The notes: a model not told the origin generated them from the sequence alone. Counted from the first letter of the stretch, positions 1-7,383 are shown. The stretch is 19,313 bases of DNA from JBPCRW01 sp050996405 (GCA_050996405.1 JBPCRW010000064.1:1-19313); one strand, 5' to 3'. Made by a program: numbers and translations.

Positions 1-521
1 AAATGAACGGACACGCCATCGAATGCCGCGTTTATGCCGAAGATCCGGAAAATAATTTTCTGCCAAGCCCCGGAAAAATTACCAGATTGAGAGTTCCGCA
101 GGGCGGCGGCGTGCGCGACGACGGCGGAATTTATGAAGGCTCGGAGATTTCGATTTATTACGACCCGATGATTTCCAAATTTGCCGTTCACGGCAGAAAT
201 CGTCAGGAGGCGATTGACCGTTTGCGCCGCGCCTTGCGTGAATACGAAGTCGGCGGAATCAGAACGACGCTTTCGTTTTTCCGCGAAATTGTCGAAGATT
301 CCGAGTTTATCGAAGGCAAACTCGACACCGGATTTATTTCGCGCTGGCAGGAAAGACGCGCAAAAACGGAAGCGTCGGAAACGGAAAAAGATATGGCGTT
401 GATTGCATCCGCGCTGGCGTTTTCAGACAAACAAAAAAATGTGACAATCAAAACGCCGGAAAAAACGCAAAGCCGATGGGCGGCGGCAGGCAGAATGGCG
501 CAGTTTTCAAACCAATTATAA
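1..521 (+). CDS. accC: Biotin carboxylase subunit of an acyl-CoA carboxylase, C-terminal part (5' end outside window)
   Basis: Cytosolic ATP-dependent carboxylation of biotin on a carrier protein, the first half-reaction of acetyl-/propionyl-CoA carboxylase. The visible part is the C-terminal biotin carboxylase domain. It has the GHAIECRVYAEDP motif with the conserved Arg, the FLPSPGKI strand, and YYDPMISK, and it ends after the usual DTGFI segment. About 55 more residues follow, a polar linker and the ending RWAAAGRMAQ, as is often seen in acyl-CoA carboxylase alpha-type subunits and not in the shorter E. coli AccC. The reading frame is open at the left edge, so the Met at base 3 is internal and not a start. 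The next gene follows after 41 bases on the same strand and may be co-transcribed. Whether the substrate is acetyl- or propionyl-CoA cannot be told from this end. Confidence 0.93.
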   Translation, partial: MNGHAIECRVYAEDPENNFLPSPGKITRLRVPQGGGVRDDGGIYEGSEISIYYDPMISKFAVHGRNRQEAIDRLRRALREYEVGGIRTTLSFFREIVEDSEFIEGKLDTGFISRWQERRAKTEASETEKDMALIASALAFSDKQKNVTIKTPEKTQSRWAAAGRMAQFSNQL

Positions 522-562
522 AAAAGTTTTTTAGTAATTTATAACTTTGAAAGGGAGTTTTC

Positions 563-778
563 ATGGAAGAATTTTTGAAGCAGTTGATGGGTAAAAAAAT
601 TGATATATCTTGCGGAGCGACGGCAACCGTGCGCGGCGATGTCGTTGACGTAAAACGGGGAATTTTGTATTTGCGCGACGAAAATGAGCGCGTGGCATAT
701 GTGGCGATTGAAAAAATCGCCGTCGTCTGGGAAATGCAGGAACATCAAGCCCGTCCCGGTTTCGTGCTGGTAAAATAA
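563..778 (+). CDS. Small conserved protein, Sm/SH3-like beta pattern, function unknown
   Basis: A 71-residue protein with a good ribosome-binding site (AAAGGGAG, 550-557) before the ATG. The sequence alternates short beta-type stretches with glycines: a GKKIDIS strand, GDVVDVKRGILYLRDENERVAYVAIEK split by turns, then an AVVW strand and a short tail. This suggests a small barrel, an impression and not a fold assignment. It resembles small proteins in some acidobacterial and archaeal genomes that carry the provisional family name MM0924; I recall this resemblance but have not checked it. It lies 41 bases downstream of the biotin carboxylase gene, so it may belong to the carboxylase operon. It has no biotinylation motif (no MKM) and is not a biotin carrier. 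No signal peptide or membrane segment is seen. Confidence 0.8.
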   Translation: MEEFLKQLMGKKIDISCGATATVRGDVVDVKRGILYLRDENERVAYVAIEKIAVVWEMQEHQARPGFVLVK

Positions 779-796
779 TCGTCCGGCGCGAAATAA

Positions 797-836
797 AAAA
801 GCGCAGAGCCGTTAATCGAAACGATTTTGCACTTTT
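797..836. terminator. Possible bidirectional terminator between convergent genes
   Basis: An inner hairpin (AATCG 814-818, AAA loop, CGATT 822-826) sits inside a second near-complementary pair, AAAAGCGCA (797-805) and TGCACTTTT (828-836), with one mismatch. It ends in T-rich sequence on both strands. It lies between a + gene ending at 778 and a - gene ending at 855, where a shared terminator is expected. The stem is weak and A/T rich. Confidence 0.35.
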
Positions 837-854
837 ATAAAACCCGCGATAAAT

Positions 855-1532
855 CTATTGAAAATAATTCAGCGGGATTCGGCGGAAACCGACGATGCGT
901 TTTTCCCAGTATCCGGCAAACGGCGTGTAGGTAACGCCTTTGCTCGAAGAAGCCTGATAAAATCCGTTGCGGTCGACGACGATGCCGACGTGACCGAGTT
1001 TATTGAAGAAAACCAGCGTTCCGAATTTATACTGGTCATCGCCGTAGACCGGCTCAAATTCCTGCCAGTAGGAGCGCGCGCTGGAGCGTTCAAATTTAAT
1101 TCCCGCCGATTGGAAAACGCTCCAGACCAAACCCGAACAATCGTAAGAACTGCCGCTGGTCGAACCGTAGCGATACGGAATTCCGAGTCGCGCGTTCATT
1201 TCCAGCTGCAGTCTTTGATTAAAAACTAAGTATTGATTGCTGGCGTAATTATTGGCGGCTGCCGCGTTGGTCGGCGTGGATAAAACGGTTTTTTTGACGA
1301 GTGAAGATTGACTGTTGACCGGAGTTGAGATGACGATTTTGTTTGTTAAAGTCTGACGCTGCGGAGTCGAATTTGGCGGCGGCTGATGAGTTGAAGAAGC
1401 CGGTTGCGAGCCGGTTACGGCAGGCGGCGCGATTCGCGGACGCTGGAAAACTTGAGCGGCGGCGGCGGAAACAAACACAAACAGAACGGCAAAAAACACG
1501 ACAGCGCGCAAGGCGGACTTCTTACAAATCAT
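855..1532 (-). CDS. Secreted NlpC/P60-family cell-wall hydrolase
   Basis: Probable periplasmic peptidoglycan endopeptidase cutting within stem peptides. It is 225 residues from the ATG at 1532. An upstream in-frame TTG at 1535 is possible, but the AGGAG at 1540-1544 is better spaced for the ATG. A signal peptide covers about residues 1-26 (basic start, hydrophobic core, AAAAQ cleavage). A Pro/Ser/Thr/Gln-rich linker follows to about residue 95, then the catalytic domain from about 105. The catalytic Cys lies in YDCSGLVWS (about Cys132), the His in LGHVGIVVD (about His181), and the third polar residue is probably the Gln of FYQASS (about 193). The gene stands alone, convergent with the small gene at 563-778. 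The long linker suggests a domain held away from a surface; no SH3 or LysM targeting domain is visible. The exact bond cut is unknown. Confidence 0.92.
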   Translation of the reverse strand: MICKKSALRAVVFFAVLFVFVSAAAAQVFQRPRIAPPAVTGSQPASSTHQPPPNSTPQRQTLTNKIVISTPVNSQSSLVKKTVLSTPTNAAAANNYASNQYLVFNQRLQLEMNARLGIPYRYGSTSGSSYDCSGLVWSVFQSAGIKFERSSARSYWQEFEPVYGDDQYKFGTLVFFNKLGHVGIVVDRNGFYQASSSKGVTYTPFAGYWEKRIVGFRRIPLNYFQ

Positions 1533-1564
1533 CAAAAAACTCCTGATTTTTAATTTTTGCTTTA

Positions 1565-1602
1565 ACTCTAAGGAGAGTCGCGGCGAATTAAGGGTAATTC
1601 GC
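1565..1602. promoter_or_regulatory. Two adjacent perfect hairpins in the leader of the NlpC/P60 gene
   Basis: GCGAATTA (1583-1590), loop AGGG, TAATTCGC (1595-1602) is a perfect 8-bp stem. Beside it, ACTCT (1565-1569), loop AAGG, AGAGT (1574-1578) is a perfect 5-bp stem. On the transcribed (-) strand the second hairpin carries CTCCT, the exact complement of the AGGAG ribosome-binding site about 30 bases downstream, so a sequestering switch is conceivable. This is inference; the stems are short. Confidence 0.35.
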
Positions 1603-1819
1603 TTTGGTTACTAAAACCTGCTAGTTTCTAGGAAAAAAAATCGCTGATTTTTGTTTGAAAAAATTCGATTGCGAACCCTGCTTGGAATGAAACTTTATTT
1701 GATAGGCTTCAGTTGAAAATAGATTTTCGTTTATCGAAGCGGAAAAATCAAGTCGCAAAAGTATTTTATCTTAAAACGAATATGTTTTGGCAAGCAGCTT
1801 TTGAAGTATAAAACATCTT

Positions 1820-1851
1820 TTCGCGTAGTCTGAAAGACGAAAATACGCGAA
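1820..1851. repeat. Isolated inverted repeat, 8-bp stem
   Basis: TTCGCGTA (1820-1827) and TACGCGAA (1844-1851) are perfect reverse complements. Between them lies a smaller stem, GTCT/AGAC (1828-1838). No T-tract follows on either strand, so it is not a typical terminator. It may be an operator or a decayed repeat. Confidence 0.4.
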
Positions 1852-1994
1852 CAATTAAATAAACGACAAATGGAATCAGCATTCCAAAATCCGCCTTGAG
1901 CTAGATTCCGCCTTCTCCGCCTTTGAGCTTTCCTTCCGATTGTTTTGGATATTTCAAGACAGTTTTAATTCAGAAAGAGTTCCGAAAAAATAAG

Positions 1995-2034
1995 TAAAAA
2001 AGCGTCTTTTGCAAACCTTATGCAAAAGACGCTT
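1995..2034 (-). terminator. Strong Rho-independent terminator of the SIMPL-mrp-erpA operon
   Basis: AAGCGTCTTTTGCA (2000-2013) and TGCAAAAGACGCTT (2021-2034) form a perfect 14-bp stem with a 7-base loop. On the - strand it is followed directly by a run of T (complement of the A-run at 1996-2001). It lies 21 bases past the erpA stop, the right place to end that transcript. Confidence 0.88.
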
Positions 2035-2055
2035 AAAATAATCGGCGAAAAAATT

Positions 2056-2412
2056 TTAGGCGGAGAACGAAGTTCCGCAGCCGCAGCCGCCGGTCGCGTT
2101 CGGGTTTTCAAACGTGAAACCCGAACCCATCATATTTGAAGCGTAATCAACCGTGATGCCGTTCAGATACTGCGCGCTGAACATATCAACGAAAAGTTTC
2201 ACGCCGTCTTTTTCTAAAATAAAATCGCCGCTGCGCGATTCTTCTTCGATATTCAAGCTGTATTGAAAACCGGAACAGCCGCCCGGAACAACGCGCACGC
2301 GCAAACCGGCGGTTTCCGGCAAATCTTCTTCACCTGCTAAAAAACCTTTAATTTCTTTGATTGCCGAAAGCGTAACATTCATTTCGACGGTCGGAGCCGC
2401 AACTGCTGACAT
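2056..2412 (-). CDS. erpA: Iron-sulfur cluster insertion protein, ErpA/HesB/IscA (A-type carrier)
   Basis: Cytosolic A-type carrier that holds an Fe-S cluster and passes it to apo-enzymes. Its 118 residues are typical of the family. The three cluster ligands are present: Cys46 in PGGCSGF, and Cys110 and Cys112 in the C-terminal GGCGCGTSF. The ATG at 2412 has AGGAG at 2423-2427. It is the last gene of a - strand group, 66 bases after the Mrp/ApbC gene, another Fe-S carrier, and is followed by a strong terminator, so the two are probably made together. ErpA is the best name because of its ending and stand-alone context; IscA or HesB would describe the same fold and role. Confidence 0.93.
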   Translation of the reverse strand: MSAVAAPTVEMNVTLSAIKEIKGFLAGEEDLPETAGLRVRVVPGGCSGFQYSLNIEEESRSGDFILEKDGVKLFVDMFSAQYLNGITVDYASNMMGSGFTFENPNATGGCGCGTSFSA

Positions 2413-2478
2413 TTTTATAAATCTCCTTTTTATTAGTTTGGATTCAATCGAAATTAAATCTTTACTTTAATATCAATT

Positions 2479-3561
2479 TTACTTTGCTCTGGATAAAATA
2501 ACAAGTTCCGGCTTCATCGCTTCGATGGAAACCTGACGGGCGACTTCTTCGGCGACTTTGCGAAACGCTTTTGCCTGCGGCGAATCGGGATTAGAAATGA
2601 CGACCGGAACGCCTTTATCGCCCGATTCGCGGACTTCGATGCCGAGCGGAACTTCGCCTAAAAACGGAATTCCGTATTCGTCCGCAAAATCCGCGCCGCC
2701 GCCCGCGCCGAAAATATCGTAACGATTTCCCGTGTCGGGCGCGACGAAATACGACATATTTTCAACCAAACCTAAAATCGGAACGTTGACCATCTCAAAC
2801 ATTTTCATCGCCCGCAAAACATCCGCCAGCGAAACTTTTTGCGGCGTGGTCACTAAAACCGCGCCCTGCACCGGAACTAATTGAGCCAAAGATAATTGAA
2901 CGTCGCCCGTTCCCGGCGGCATATCAACAATTAAATAATCGAGTTCGCCCCACGCCACATCGCTTAAAAATTGGCGAACGATTCCGTGCAGCATCGGACC
3001 GCGCAGAACCATCGGTTTATCAGGCGGCGCGAGATTCGCCATCGAAATCATTTTTACGCCGTGCGCTTCGATTGGCACGATTTGGTTTTGAAAAACTTCC
3101 GGCTGTTTTAAACTCGCGCCGAGCATCAGAGGCACGTTCGGTCCATAAACATCGGCATCCATCAAACCGACTTTCGCGCCGTCGAGCGCGAGCGAAACCG
3201 CGAGATTAACCGCAACGGTTGATTTTCCGACACCACCTTTCCCCGATGAAACCGCGACGATATTTTTCACGCCCGGAACGGCGACGTTGTTCGCCACGCC
3301 GCGCCCTTTTGGAACTACCGCGTCCATTATCACTTTGACATTTGAAACGCATTCGATTGCGCCGACCAATTGTTTTGCCTCTGTTTCAAACGCTTCTTTG
3401 ACCGGACACGCCGGAGTCGTCAGCACAATGCGAAACGAAACTTCGCCGTTATTTATTTCTAAATCCTTGACAAATCCGAGCGTCACAATATCCTTTCGCA
3501 AGTCGGGGTCAACGATATTTTTTAATGCGTCTAAAACGCTTTGTTCATTAAGTTCAGCCAT
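2479..3561 (-). CDS. mrp: Mrp/ApbC (NBP35-like) P-loop ATPase, Fe-S cluster carrier
   Basis: Cytosolic ATPase thought to assemble or carry Fe-S clusters. It has 360 residues. An N-terminal MIP18/DUF59 domain (about 5-80) precedes the ATPase domain. The deviant Walker A, GKGGVGKS, is at 108-115, switch I is in the LMDADVYGPN region (133-142), and DMPPGTGD is at 213-220. The family motif ENMSYF (267-272) is present, but the CxxC that follows it in many members, and which binds the bridging cluster, is absent: the sequence reads VAPDTG. Other Mrp proteins without this CxxC exist, so the protein is likely functional, with a different or absent cluster site. The ATG at 3561 has no clear ribosome-binding site. 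It sits between the SIMPL gene (41 bases upstream) and erpA (66 bases downstream). Confidence 0.93.
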   Translation of the reverse strand: MAELNEQSVLDALKNIVDPDLRKDIVTLGFVKDLEINNGEVSFRIVLTTPACPVKEAFETEAKQLVGAIECVSNVKVIMDAVVPKGRGVANNVAVPGVKNIVAVSSGKGGVGKSTVAVNLAVSLALDGAKVGLMDADVYGPNVPLMLGASLKQPEVFQNQIVPIEAHGVKMISMANLAPPDKPMVLRGPMLHGIVRQFLSDVAWGELDYLIVDMPPGTGDVQLSLAQLVPVQGAVLVTTPQKVSLADVLRAMKMFEMVNVPILGLVENMSYFVAPDTGNRYDIFGAGGGADFADEYGIPFLGEVPLGIEVRESGDKGVPVVISNPDSPQAKAFRKVAEEVARQVSIEAMKPELVILSRAK

Positions 3562-3602
3562 TATATTTTACAGGAATTAGTTTAGTTTTTGGCACTAAAG
3601 AC

Positions 3603-4337
3603 TCATTGCGAATTAATCTCAACCGTCAGCGCAACAATCGCGCGAACTTCAATCGTTCTGGGCGCAATAGGTGTGGAAGCCATACTAGCACTGTTGGCAT
3701 TGCCGGCAAAAGCTGCATAGCTCACATATTGATTCGAGATGTTAATTGGACTGGTTTCAATAACCGAAAGAACCCGCACAACTTTTAGTCCCATTGCGGA
3801 AGCGAGCAATTCAGCTTTTTTCCGTGCATTCATCGCTGCTTCGTTTAATGCCTGTGCTTGAGCCGTTTGTTGATTTCTGAGCGTGAACTGAAGACTCTGA
3901 ATGCGGTTCGCGCCCGCCGCGCCCGCCGTATCGATAACCTTGCCGAGCTGTGTTAAATCATCGAGCGTGATATGCACAATATTTGTTGCCGTGTATCCGG
4001 TAATCGTCGGTTCGGTGGGCGGCGCGTAACGATAATTCGGCGTGAGCGAATAGCTAATGGTTCTGATGTCGGCATTTGCGCCAAGCAGTTTTCTAAGCTC
4101 CGAAAGCACTGTTTCAAGCTGACGAGAGTTCTCCTCGACGGCAATTTGCGAAGTTACAGCCTGCGTTACGACACCGACATCAATTTGTGCGCGGTCGGGT
4201 TTCGTCATAATCATAGCCTCGCCGTTCGTGCGAATTGTCGGCGGCAGTTTTCCCGTCAAATCCTGCGCCGCAATAGTTGAGACAAACAGCATTAATGCGA
4301 TAAAACACATCTGAATAATTTTAGTATTTATCTTCAT
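3603..4337 (-). CDS. Secreted SIMPL-domain (DUF541) protein
   Basis: A 244-residue exported protein. The signal peptide is about residues 1-24 (MKINTK start, hydrophobic core, ending IAAQ). The SIMPL domain fills the rest: the opening RTNGEAMIMTKPDRAQIDVGV, split by a conserved Pro-Asp turn, the central YSLTPNYRY, the GYTATN strand, and the Ala-rich helix with MNARKKAELLASAMG that is typical of the family. Relatives are periplasmic or outer-membrane associated and have been linked to oxidative stress defence, but the biochemical function is not settled. The - strand neighbour mrp begins 41 bases downstream, so the genes may be co-transcribed; a functional link to Fe-S carriers is only inference. 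The ATG at 4337 has no strong ribosome-binding site. Confidence 0.88.
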   Translation of the reverse strand: MKINTKIIQMCFIALMLFVSTIAAQDLTGKLPPTIRTNGEAMIMTKPDRAQIDVGVVTQAVTSQIAVEENSRQLETVLSELRKLLGANADIRTISYSLTPNYRYAPPTEPTITGYTATNIVHITLDDLTQLGKVIDTAGAAGANRIQSLQFTLRNQQTAQAQALNEAAMNARKKAELLASAMGLKVVRVLSVIETSPINISNQYVSYAAFAGNANSASMASTPIAPRTIEVRAIVALTVEINSQ

Positions 4338-4466
4338 AGATTTTTTAGCTTTAAAATTAGCACCAATTTTTTATTAAAACAAGAGATATTGAGTCGCATT
4401 TGAAAATGATATTAATTGAAAATCGGATTCTTTTGCCGCTATTTAGATTGTTGTAAAAATTGAAAT

Positions 4467-4489
4467 CTGCACTTCCGTTTGAAGCGCAG
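4467..4489 (-). terminator. Probable terminator of the pyrophosphatase gene
   Basis: CTGCACTTC (4467-4475) and GAAGCGCAG (4481-4489) form a 9-bp stem with one wobble pair on the - strand and a 5-base loop. On that strand it is followed by T-rich sequence (ATTTCAATTTTT). It lies 11 bases after the ppa stop. Confidence 0.6.
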
Positions 4490-4499
4490 CTTTAGTTTA

Positions 4500-5186
4500 T
4501 TATTTCGCGCTCAAAAGATGATGCAATTGTTCGACGCGCGATTCGGGGTTGCCGAATTTTTCGCGGTAATCTTCAAAACTCAAATTGATAACTTCGTGCG
4601 CTTCCTTGCGCGGATAAACGTGCGTTACTTCGAGTTCGCGCGGCGAATCATTCGGCAGTTGTTTATAGCTCAAAAAATAATGCGCGATGCGGTCAATCAA
4701 ACCCTGCGGGCAATCTGTGATGTCTTCGATGCCGCCAAACGCGACATCTTTTTCCAGCACGGCAATAATTTTATCGTCCGCCTCGCCGCCGTCCAGCAAT
4801 CTTAATCCGCCAATTGGTTTGGCGTTGACGAAAAAGTTGCCGCTCATAATCGTTTTTTCGGTGATGACGCAAATATCGAGCGGGTCGCCGTCGCCGACAA
4901 CGCCTTCGCGTCCGGTTTTTTCCATACAAAACTCCGCGATGCGTTCGCCGCAGTAAGTTTGCGGAACAAAGCCGTAGAGCGTCGGGCAAACGGAAGAAAA
5001 TTTATGCGGACGGTCGAGCCGCAAATGTCCCGACGGTTTGTCGAGTTCGTATTTGACGACATCGCGCGGCACGATTTCGATGTAAGTATTAACCATTTCG
5101 GGCGCGCCCGCGCCAGCCGAAACACCGTGCCACGGATGTGATTGAAACATCAGGGAAAGCAAACGATTTAATTCGTGTTTTTCCAT
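4500..5186 (-). CDS. ppa: Family I inorganic pyrophosphatase, long form
   Basis: Hydrolyses pyrophosphate to two phosphates in the cytosol and so drives biosynthetic reactions such as aminoacylation and DNA synthesis. The metal-binding signature DGDPLDICV is at 99-107. The active-site lysine and acidic residues lie in VKYELDKPSG (44-53), the LDRP turn at 57-60 and YGFVPQTYC around 71-79. At 228 residues it is longer than the roughly 175-residue E. coli enzyme. The extra length is mainly an N-terminal HPWHGVSAG segment and a C-terminal helix, a variant seen in several environmental phyla. The ATG at 5186 has only a weak AGAAG upstream. It is transcribed divergently from the secreted protein gene at 5353; the 166 bases between must hold both promoters, but I could not place them with confidence. 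Confidence 0.95.
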   Translation of the reverse strand: MEKHELNRLLSLMFQSHPWHGVSAGAGAPEMVNTYIEIVPRDVVKYELDKPSGHLRLDRPHKFSSVCPTLYGFVPQTYCGERIAEFCMEKTGREGVVGDGDPLDICVITEKTIMSGNFFVNAKPIGGLRLLDGGEADDKIIAVLEKDVAFGGIEDITDCPQGLIDRIAHYFLSYKQLPNDSPRELEVTHVYPRKEAHEVINLSFEDYREKFGNPESRVEQLHHLLSAK

Positions 5187-5352
5187 AAACTTCTATTTCA
5201 CAACAAACGCGCGAATAAAGCAAAATCGCACGCTTTTAAAAGGCTCAACTTGAGACAAACAAAGCAATCACCTATCATCAAATCTGTCAGTAAAAAATCA
5301 TTTGGATTTGTTCTGAAATTACATTTCGGGGAAGTTGTCAGGGATTGCATAA

Positions 5353-5862
5353 ATGAAATTAAAGTTGTTTCTTTTTCTAATTATTTTCGCGCTTCCGGCG
5401 ATTGCCGCGCCGCAGAAAAAAGCGTTTATCGGCTACAAACACAAGGGCGTGAAATACGGCGAAATTTTGCCGAACGGCGCAAAGGATTTGGGCGGCGGCT
5501 TGCTGTCCGACGAAAATTACGGCGTGACGCGATTTTCAAAAGACAAAAAATATATGCTGTGGCTCGAAAAAATAACGGGACGCGACGCAAAAGGCGTGCC
5601 GGATTGGGAAGTCAGAGACGTTTTATCGTTCGACGATTTGAAAAAAAATCAGGCGTTTAATTTTTCATACAGTTCGGGCTGCAAGCAGAACGATAAAGAA
5701 AATCTGGATTTGATTGTGCTGACGGAATTTTCGCCGGATAAAAAGATTTACAAACCCGTTCGCGCGTGGCGTGTAAATCTCAAAAAAGCAAAGTTCGAGA
5801 AAATTTCGACCAAAGGAATCGAATGTCAAAACGTCGCTTCGGAAAAATATGAACAGCGTTGA
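5353..5862 (+). CDS. Secreted protein of unknown function
   Basis: I do not recognise this 169-residue protein. A clear signal peptide covers about residues 1-18 (MKLKLFLFLIIF, then ALPAIAA). The mature part is basic and contains YKHKGVKYGEILPNGAKDLG, a strand-rich middle with KYMLWLEKITGRD and WEVRDVLSF, and two cysteines (SGCKQ, IECQ) that could form a disulfide. The ATG has AGGGA at 5340-5344. Its last 14 bases overlap the start of the YgfZ gene in another frame, so the two are probably translationally coupled. A periplasmic location is the only role I would infer. Confidence 0.8.
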   Translation: MKLKLFLFLIIFALPAIAAPQKKAFIGYKHKGVKYGEILPNGAKDLGGGLLSDENYGVTRFSKDKKYMLWLEKITGRDAKGVPDWEVRDVLSFDDLKKNQAFNFSYSSGCKQNDKENLDLIVLTEFSPDKKIYKPVRAWRVNLKKAKFEKISTKGIECQNVASEKYEQR

Positions 5863-6742
5863 TTTTCAAAAAGAATATGAGGTAATTCGTGAAAATGGTA
5901 TTGGTTTTTACGAGCAAAAACGCGGTTTGATTGCCGTCTGGGGAAAAGAATCTGTCCGGTTTCTAAATGGTTTGATAACAATTGATGTTACCAAATTAGA
6001 ATCTGGCGACTGTGTGTTAGCCGCTTTTCCCAACGCGCAAGGGCGCACGCTCGCCATCGTGAGCGTCCTGCGTTTAGATGGTAAATTTTTGTTTGAAACC
6101 GAAACGGCAACGCACGAAAAAGTTTTTAATAATTTGTTTCGCTTCACTTTCGCGGGTGATTTTTTCGTCGAAGATTTATCCGAAAACTATATTTATTTTT
6201 CGTTATTCGGCAAAGGCAAAATGCCGTCGCTTGAGAATGTAAATGGCATAATTGATTTTCAAAATGATTATTTTGTTTCAAAGAATTCCGTTGAAATTTT
6301 CAAAGCAAAACTGGAAGACGGCGTGGAAATTTCCGACGAACTTTATGAAGTTTTGCGAATTGAAACAGGCATTCCGCTTTACGGCGTTGAAATGGACGAG
6401 ACGACGATTGTGCCGGAGATCGGTTTGCCCGAACTTATCAGCTACAACAAAGGCTGCTACATCGGGCAGGAAATCATTGCGCGAATCCATTTTCGCGGTC
6501 ACGTCGCCAAAAAATTAACGGGTTTGATTTTTGAAGATAACGATGCCGCAATAAATCCGAATGACGAAATAAAATCTTTGGACGGCAAAAACGCCGGACG
6601 AATTACTTCGGTTACATTTTCGCCCGAGCTCGGAAAAATAATCGCGCTGGCTTATGTCCGTTACGATTATCTGGCGGAAGAAACGGAATTAAAAGTCGGC
6701 AATTTATCGGCGAGAGTTAAAGATTTACCGTTTGTCGAATAG
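5849..6742 (+). CDS. ygfZ: YgfZ/GcvT-domain folate-binding protein (Fe-S repair/tRNA modification)
   Basis: Cytosolic folate-dependent protein that supports the maintenance or repair of some Fe-S enzymes, including the tRNA methylthiotransferase MiaB in E. coli. It has 297 residues. The N-terminal part resembles the GcvT folate-binding fold (VRFLNGLITIDV, then the AFPNAQGR loop at about 60-66). The diagnostic YgfZ motif KGCYIGQE lies at 201-208 with the conserved Cys203, followed by the GHVAKKLTGL strand and a C-terminal barrel. It begins inside the preceding secreted-protein gene (14-base overlap). Together with Mrp and ErpA about 3 kb away, this is a third gene tied to Fe-S metabolism, though on the other strand. 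It is not the glycine-cleavage T protein, because it is shorter and has the YgfZ cysteine motif. Confidence 0.93.
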   Translation: MNSVDFQKEYEVIRENGIGFYEQKRGLIAVWGKESVRFLNGLITIDVTKLESGDCVLAAFPNAQGRTLAIVSVLRLDGKFLFETETATHEKVFNNLFRFTFAGDFFVEDLSENYIYFSLFGKGKMPSLENVNGIIDFQNDYFVSKNSVEIFKAKLEDGVEISDELYEVLRIETGIPLYGVEMDETTIVPEIGLPELISYNKGCYIGQEIIARIHFRGHVAKKLTGLIFEDNDAAINPNDEIKSLDGKNAGRITSVTFSPELGKIIALAYVRYDYLAEETELKVGNLSARVKDLPFVE

Positions 6743-6771
6743 ATGCGTTAAAATTGTTCGAGAGGTTAAAA

Positions 6772-7371
6772 ATGTCAGCAGCAACTGCAAAAGATTCAAT
6801 TTTATTTACGTTCGACGTGCGTCCGCTGAAGATGACCGACGAGGCTTTTTACGAATTTTGTCGGCGCAATAAGGACTTTCGGTTTGAAATGGACAAGCGA
6901 GGAAATTTAATTATTATGCCGCCGACATTTTTGGAAACAAGTAGAATTAACAATGAAATAAATTTTTATTTAATGGCTTGGGCGAAAAAAGACAAAACCG
7001 GAATCGCTTTTGAATCGGATGGAATGTTCACTTTGCCGAACGGCGCGAAACGCGCGCCCGATGCTTTCTGGATTTTAAAGAAAAGGTATTTCGCGCTTTC
7101 GCAGGAAGAACGCGAAGAAAAGTTTGCGCGGATTTGCCCCGATTTTGTCATCGAACTGCGCTCGAAATCCGACGGGTTGCGAAAACTCCAAGCGAAAATG
7201 CGCGAGTATATCGAAAACGGCGCGCGTCTCGGTTGGCTGATTGACCCGACCGAAAAAAAAGTTCACGTTTATCGCACCGATAAAACGGTTGAAATTTTTG
7301 AAAATCCGAAAATAATTTCCGGTGAAGACGTTTTGAAAAATTTTGAATTGGATTTGACGGAAATTTGGTAA
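6772..7371 (+). CDS. Uma2-family (DUF820) PD-(D/E)xK nuclease-like protein
   Basis: A 199-residue protein of the Uma2 family, whose members have a restriction-endonuclease-like fold; physiological targets are mostly unknown. Family features in order: a DRGNL-like segment (KRGNLIIMPP), RAPDAFWI with a catalytic-type Asp, PDFVIELRSKSD with the conserved Glu, a Lys/Gln-containing helix (KLQAKMREYIENG), and LGWLIDPTEKKVHVYR. I chose the ATG at 6772 because GAGAGG (6760-6765) lies just upstream; an in-frame TTG at 6754 would place that site inside the gene. Uma2 genes are very numerous in cyanobacteria and scattered elsewhere, so this one may have been acquired. It follows ygfZ by 29 bases on the same strand. 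No toxin-antitoxin partner is obvious. Confidence 0.9.
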   Translation: MSAATAKDSILFTFDVRPLKMTDEAFYEFCRRNKDFRFEMDKRGNLIIMPPTFLETSRINNEINFYLMAWAKKDKTGIAFESDGMFTLPNGAKRAPDAFWILKKRYFALSQEEREEKFARICPDFVIELRSKSDGLRKLQAKMREYIENGARLGWLIDPTEKKVHVYRTDKTVEIFENPKIISGEDVLKNFELDLTEIW

Positions 7372-7383
7372 AGGAAAATTGCT

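Larger units (their letters stand above)
1533..1995. other. Gene-free stretch with small hairpins
   Basis: About 460 bases without a convincing gene on either strand. It holds the leader of the NlpC/P60 gene with two adjacent small hairpins (1565-1602) and an isolated 8-bp stem at 1820-1851. Stops are frequent in all frames and I found no tRNA-like fold. A promoter for the - strand hydrolase must lie here, but no convincing -35/-10 pair stands out. Confidence 0.6.

Noticed and set aside
858..1229. 123-codon + frame over the NlpC/P60 gene
   Set aside because: Antisense to a gene with signal peptide and catalytic motifs; no ribosome-binding site and no recognisable domain.
1533..1995. tRNA or small RNA gene in the gene-free stretch
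   Set aside because: No cloverleaf, no CCA-type end and no promoter-terminator pair could be placed; only short hairpins are present.
5175..5660. 161-codon + frame overlapping the secreted protein at 5353
   Set aside because: Translation is Lys/Arg-rich without structure; the frame at 5353 has a signal peptide and a ribosome-binding site.
6754..6771. TTG start 18 bases upstream of the Uma2 ATG
   Set aside because: It would place the GAGAGG ribosome-binding site inside the gene; the ATG at 6772 is correctly spaced.
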